From Allocoleopsis franciscana PCC 7113 (GTDB lineage Bacteria > Cyanobacteriota > Cyanobacteriia > Cyanobacteriales > Coleofasciculaceae), in contig NC_019738.1 in NCBI RefSeq assembly GCF_000317515.1, positions 2,375,623-2,439,622 of the forward strand: DNA of 64,000 nt, read 5' to 3'. Numbering within the stretch: position 1 is the first letter of the stretch; each line of letters opens with the position of its first letter. The notes under the pieces were generated by a model, which worked only from the letters and a program-made list of their open reading frames with translations, had not been told where the DNA came from and ran no database searches. The translations under genes were made by a program, and so were the position numbers. Below, in pieces: positions 62,178 through 64,000 of the stretch.

Positions 62178-62933
62178 ATGGCAAAAATTGTCTCAATTCA
62201 TTCGTTCCGAGGTGGCACAGGAAAATCGAACACGACGGCTAACTTAGCAACCACAATCGCGGCGGCCGGTCATCGCGTTGCCGTAGTGGATACAGACATC
62301 CAATCGCCTGGAATTCATGTGCTATTTGGCATGGCGGAGAAACCGCTCAACCATACACTGAATGATTATCTATGGGGAAATTGTGCGATCGCTCAAACAG
62401 CTCATGATGTCAGTCCGGATGCCGTCAAACAAAGGAATGGTAGCCTGTTTCTGATTCCGTCCAGCAGTCAAGTCGGAGACATCACCCGTGTACTGAAAGA
62501 GGGCTACGATGTGCGCCTGCTGCGGAATGGATTGCGCGACTTAGTAAAGGAGATGAACCTAGACTACGTGTTTGTAGATACTCATCCCGGTTTGAATGAA
62601 GAAACGCTGCTCTCAATCGCCATTTCCAACATTTTATTGGTTCTCCTGCGTCCCGATCGCCAAGATTTTCAAGGAACGGCTGTCACCGTCGATTTAGCGC
62701 GTAAGCTTCGGGTTCCCAAACTGCTGATTGTCGTCAATCGAGTTCTGCAAAACTCAGATGCCGAGGAAATCCGGCAGCAAGTTGAAGCTAAATACAATGT
62801 TCCTGTGGCAGGTGTTCTGCCAAATTGCGACGAAATGATGCAGCTTGCCAGTAGCGATCTCTTCTGTTTGCAGTATTCCAATCATCCCTTGACTCAGGTG
62901 ATCAAACAGATTGCCAATCAAGTGATGAATTGA
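62178..62933 (+). CDS. ParA/MinD-like ATPase
   Basis: The protein has 251 residues from the ATG at 62178; an upstream ATG at 62127 is less plausible. The deviant Walker A is SFRGGTGKSNTTANLA, switch I is VVDTDIQSPGIHVLF, and Walker B is VFVDTHPGLNEE. A C-terminal segment of about 25 residues (HPLTQVIKQIANQV) could form a membrane-binding helix. It lies after the PAS gene and before the iron-sulfur protein. There is no ParB, so this is not a plasmid partition gene; it is likely a spatial organiser or an iron-sulfur/cell-surface regulator. Confidence 0.85.
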   Translation: MAKIVSIHSFRGGTGKSNTTANLATTIAAAGHRVAVVDTDIQSPGIHVLFGMAEKPLNHTLNDYLWGNCAIAQTAHDVSPDAVKQRNGSLFLIPSSSQVGDITRVLKEGYDVRLLRNGLRDLVKEMNLDYVFVDTHPGLNEETLLSIAISNILLVLLRPDRQDFQGTAVTVDLARKLRVPKLLIVVNRVLQNSDAEEIRQQVEAKYNVPVAGVLPNCDEMMQLASSDLFCLQYSNHPLTQVIKQIANQVMN

Positions 62934-63025
62934 CGCGCTTGTGGCCCTGATTTTCTGTATTGATTGCAACAATTAAACTAGAAGTTTAGCTCGAAAATCA
63001 CTCCCTTAAAATGCGGCTTTGAAGC

Positions 63026-64000
63026 ATGTTGGCAAACACCTCAGAAAGGCTAATGCACCGAGTCAGATGGGTAATAACGCTGGCTTGGTTACTGCTGATT
63101 GCCTCGCTGTTCTATGACCCCATTTCTCCGTCGCTCACCTATCCTAATCGGGGGAGTCTGCTACAGATTCATCCAGAGGTTTGCGTGGCGGTGCAGGGTA
63201 AGTGTTTAGAGGTACAGCCTTACGCCTTGGGGGCACCGATATTTTGGGGAGCGATCGTTCCCGTGGCGATCGCAATTCTGCTTGTGTTTGGGCATGAACT
63301 CTGGCGACGGATTTGCCCGTTGTCATTTTTATCTCAAATTCCTCGTGCCTTGGGATGGCAGCGACAGCAGCGGCGCACCGATCCGAAGACGGGCAAAGTC
63401 CGCTATGAATTAGCCAAAGTTCTGAAGCAGTCTTGGCTAGCTCGCTATCATGGGTACTTGCAATTTGGGTTATTGTACTTGGGGTTGTGCAGCCGCATTC
63501 TGTTTATCAATGCCAACCGTCTGGCATTAGGTACGTTTTTGCTCCTGACGATTTTAGCGGCGGTGGTTGTGGGCTATCTTTACGGGGGTAAATCCTGGTG
63601 CCAATATTTCTGCCCGATGGCTCCTGTTCAGAGCATCTATGCGGAACCACGGGGGTTACTCAACAGTACAGCTCACGAGAGCGATCGCCAAATTATCACT
63701 CAATCTATGTGTCGCATCGTCACTCAAGACGGAAAAGAGCAGAGTGCCTGTGTCGCCTGTCAGAGTCCCTGTATCGATATTGATGCTGAACGCGCCTACT
63801 GGCAAAGCATCAATACCCCTGAGCAACAACAGCTCTACTACGGCTATGTGGGACTCGTCATTGGCTACTTTGTCTACTACTACCTGTATGCAGGCAACTG
63901 GAATTACTACTTCTCTGGTGTTTGGGCACACGAGAACAATCAACTAGCAACGTTACTCAGTCCCGGATTGTACCTGTTCAAGCGTGCGATCGGGATTCCT
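63026..64000 (+). CDS. NapH/RnfH-like membrane iron-sulfur protein (3' end outside window)
   Basis: There are 325 codons, open to the window edge, starting at the ATG at 63026. At least five membrane helices are visible (for example TLAWLLLIASLFY, AIVPVAIAILLVFGH and LLLTILAAVVVGYLYGG). Three cysteine motifs occur: RRICPLSFLSQIP, CQYFCPMAPVQ and CVACQSPCIDIDAE. C-X3-C-P followed by a ferredoxin-like CxxC...C set is the polyferredoxin/NapH pattern of membrane electron transfer proteins. It is probably co-transcribed with the ParA-like gene, with an 92-bp gap. What it transfers electrons to is not visible. Confidence 0.8.
   Translation, partial: MLANTSERLMHRVRWVITLAWLLLIASLFYDPISPSLTYPNRGSLLQIHPEVCVAVQGKCLEVQPYALGAPIFWGAIVPVAIAILLVFGHELWRRICPLSFLSQIPRALGWQRQQRRTDPKTGKVRYELAKVLKQSWLARYHGYLQFGLLYLGLCSRILFINANRLALGTFLLLTILAAVVVGYLYGGKSWCQYFCPMAPVQSIYAEPRGLLNSTAHESDRQIITQSMCRIVTQDGKEQSACVACQSPCIDIDAERAYWQSINTPEQQQLYYGYVGLVIGYFVYYYLYAGNWNYYFSGVWAHENNQLATLLSPGLYLFKRAIGIP

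Noticed and set aside
62178-62933. Plasmid partition gene parA
   Set aside because: There is no ParB gene or centromere-like repeat; the context is a signalling operon.

Overview
The window is chromosomal DNA of a cyanobacterium, probably a filamentous one. HIP1 octamers (GCGATCGC) occur throughout. Several gene groups are typically cyanobacterial: gap2, efp-accB, a lumenal cyclophilin, the murC-murB-ybaB cluster, menD, DUF6887/DUF6888, TubC-docked NRPS modules and an IcfG-like phosphatase. No rRNA, CRISPR array, prophage or complete insertion sequence was seen.

Layout. (1) 1-600: end of a LAGLIDADG homing endonuclease, then four closely packed tRNA or tRNA-like genes, of which only tRNA-Lys is canonical. 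(2) 600-9000: an accessory region of small, mostly plus-strand genes: ribbon-helix-helix regulators, a VapBC-type pair, RelE-like and other toxin-antitoxin genes, DUF4177, two DHFR/RibD-like reductases, an ankyrin protein, a cupin and an acetyltransferase. From 2446 to 6858 the genes are separated by six copies of a roughly 100-bp repeat, so this stretch looks like an array of gene cassettes. (3) 9000-29400: mainly core genes: periplasmic carbonic anhydrase, tyrosine phosphatase, murC/murB/ybaB, nadD, gap2, thiL, cyclophilin, efp, accB and proS. (4) 29480-33700: a TIR protein fused to a pterin-carbinolamine-dehydratase-like domain, palindrome arrays, an XRE regulator, DUF6887/6888, and a CadC-like regulator with a cation efflux protein. 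(5) 34000-45200: a solute:sodium symporter with its small subunit, a large secreted haemagglutinin-like beta-helix protein, a chromate transporter and MgtC-like protein separated by a Pho-box-like site, and menD. (6) 45270-57550: two NRPS genes separated by a 4-kb segment with a BASS/ACR3-like transporter, HepT-MntA, a nuclease-like gene and a decayed HicAB. (7) 57650-64000: a co-directional run encoding a sensor PP2C phosphatase, a HATPase kinase, a STAS protein, a PAS/coiled-coil protein, a ParA/MinD-like ATPase and a membrane iron-sulfur protein cut by the window edge.

The most unusual observations are the TIR-PCD fusion, which has a substituted catalytic histidine in the PCD part; the repeat-delimited cassette array, including a cassette duplicated with an internal deletion; G/C-rich palindromic repeats translated in frame inside proS, menD and an NRPS gene; the degenerate tRNA array; and the partner-switching module joined to a ParA ATPase and an iron-sulfur membrane protein.

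All calls come from reading sequence and translations by eye. Family names rest on recognised motifs, not on database searches.
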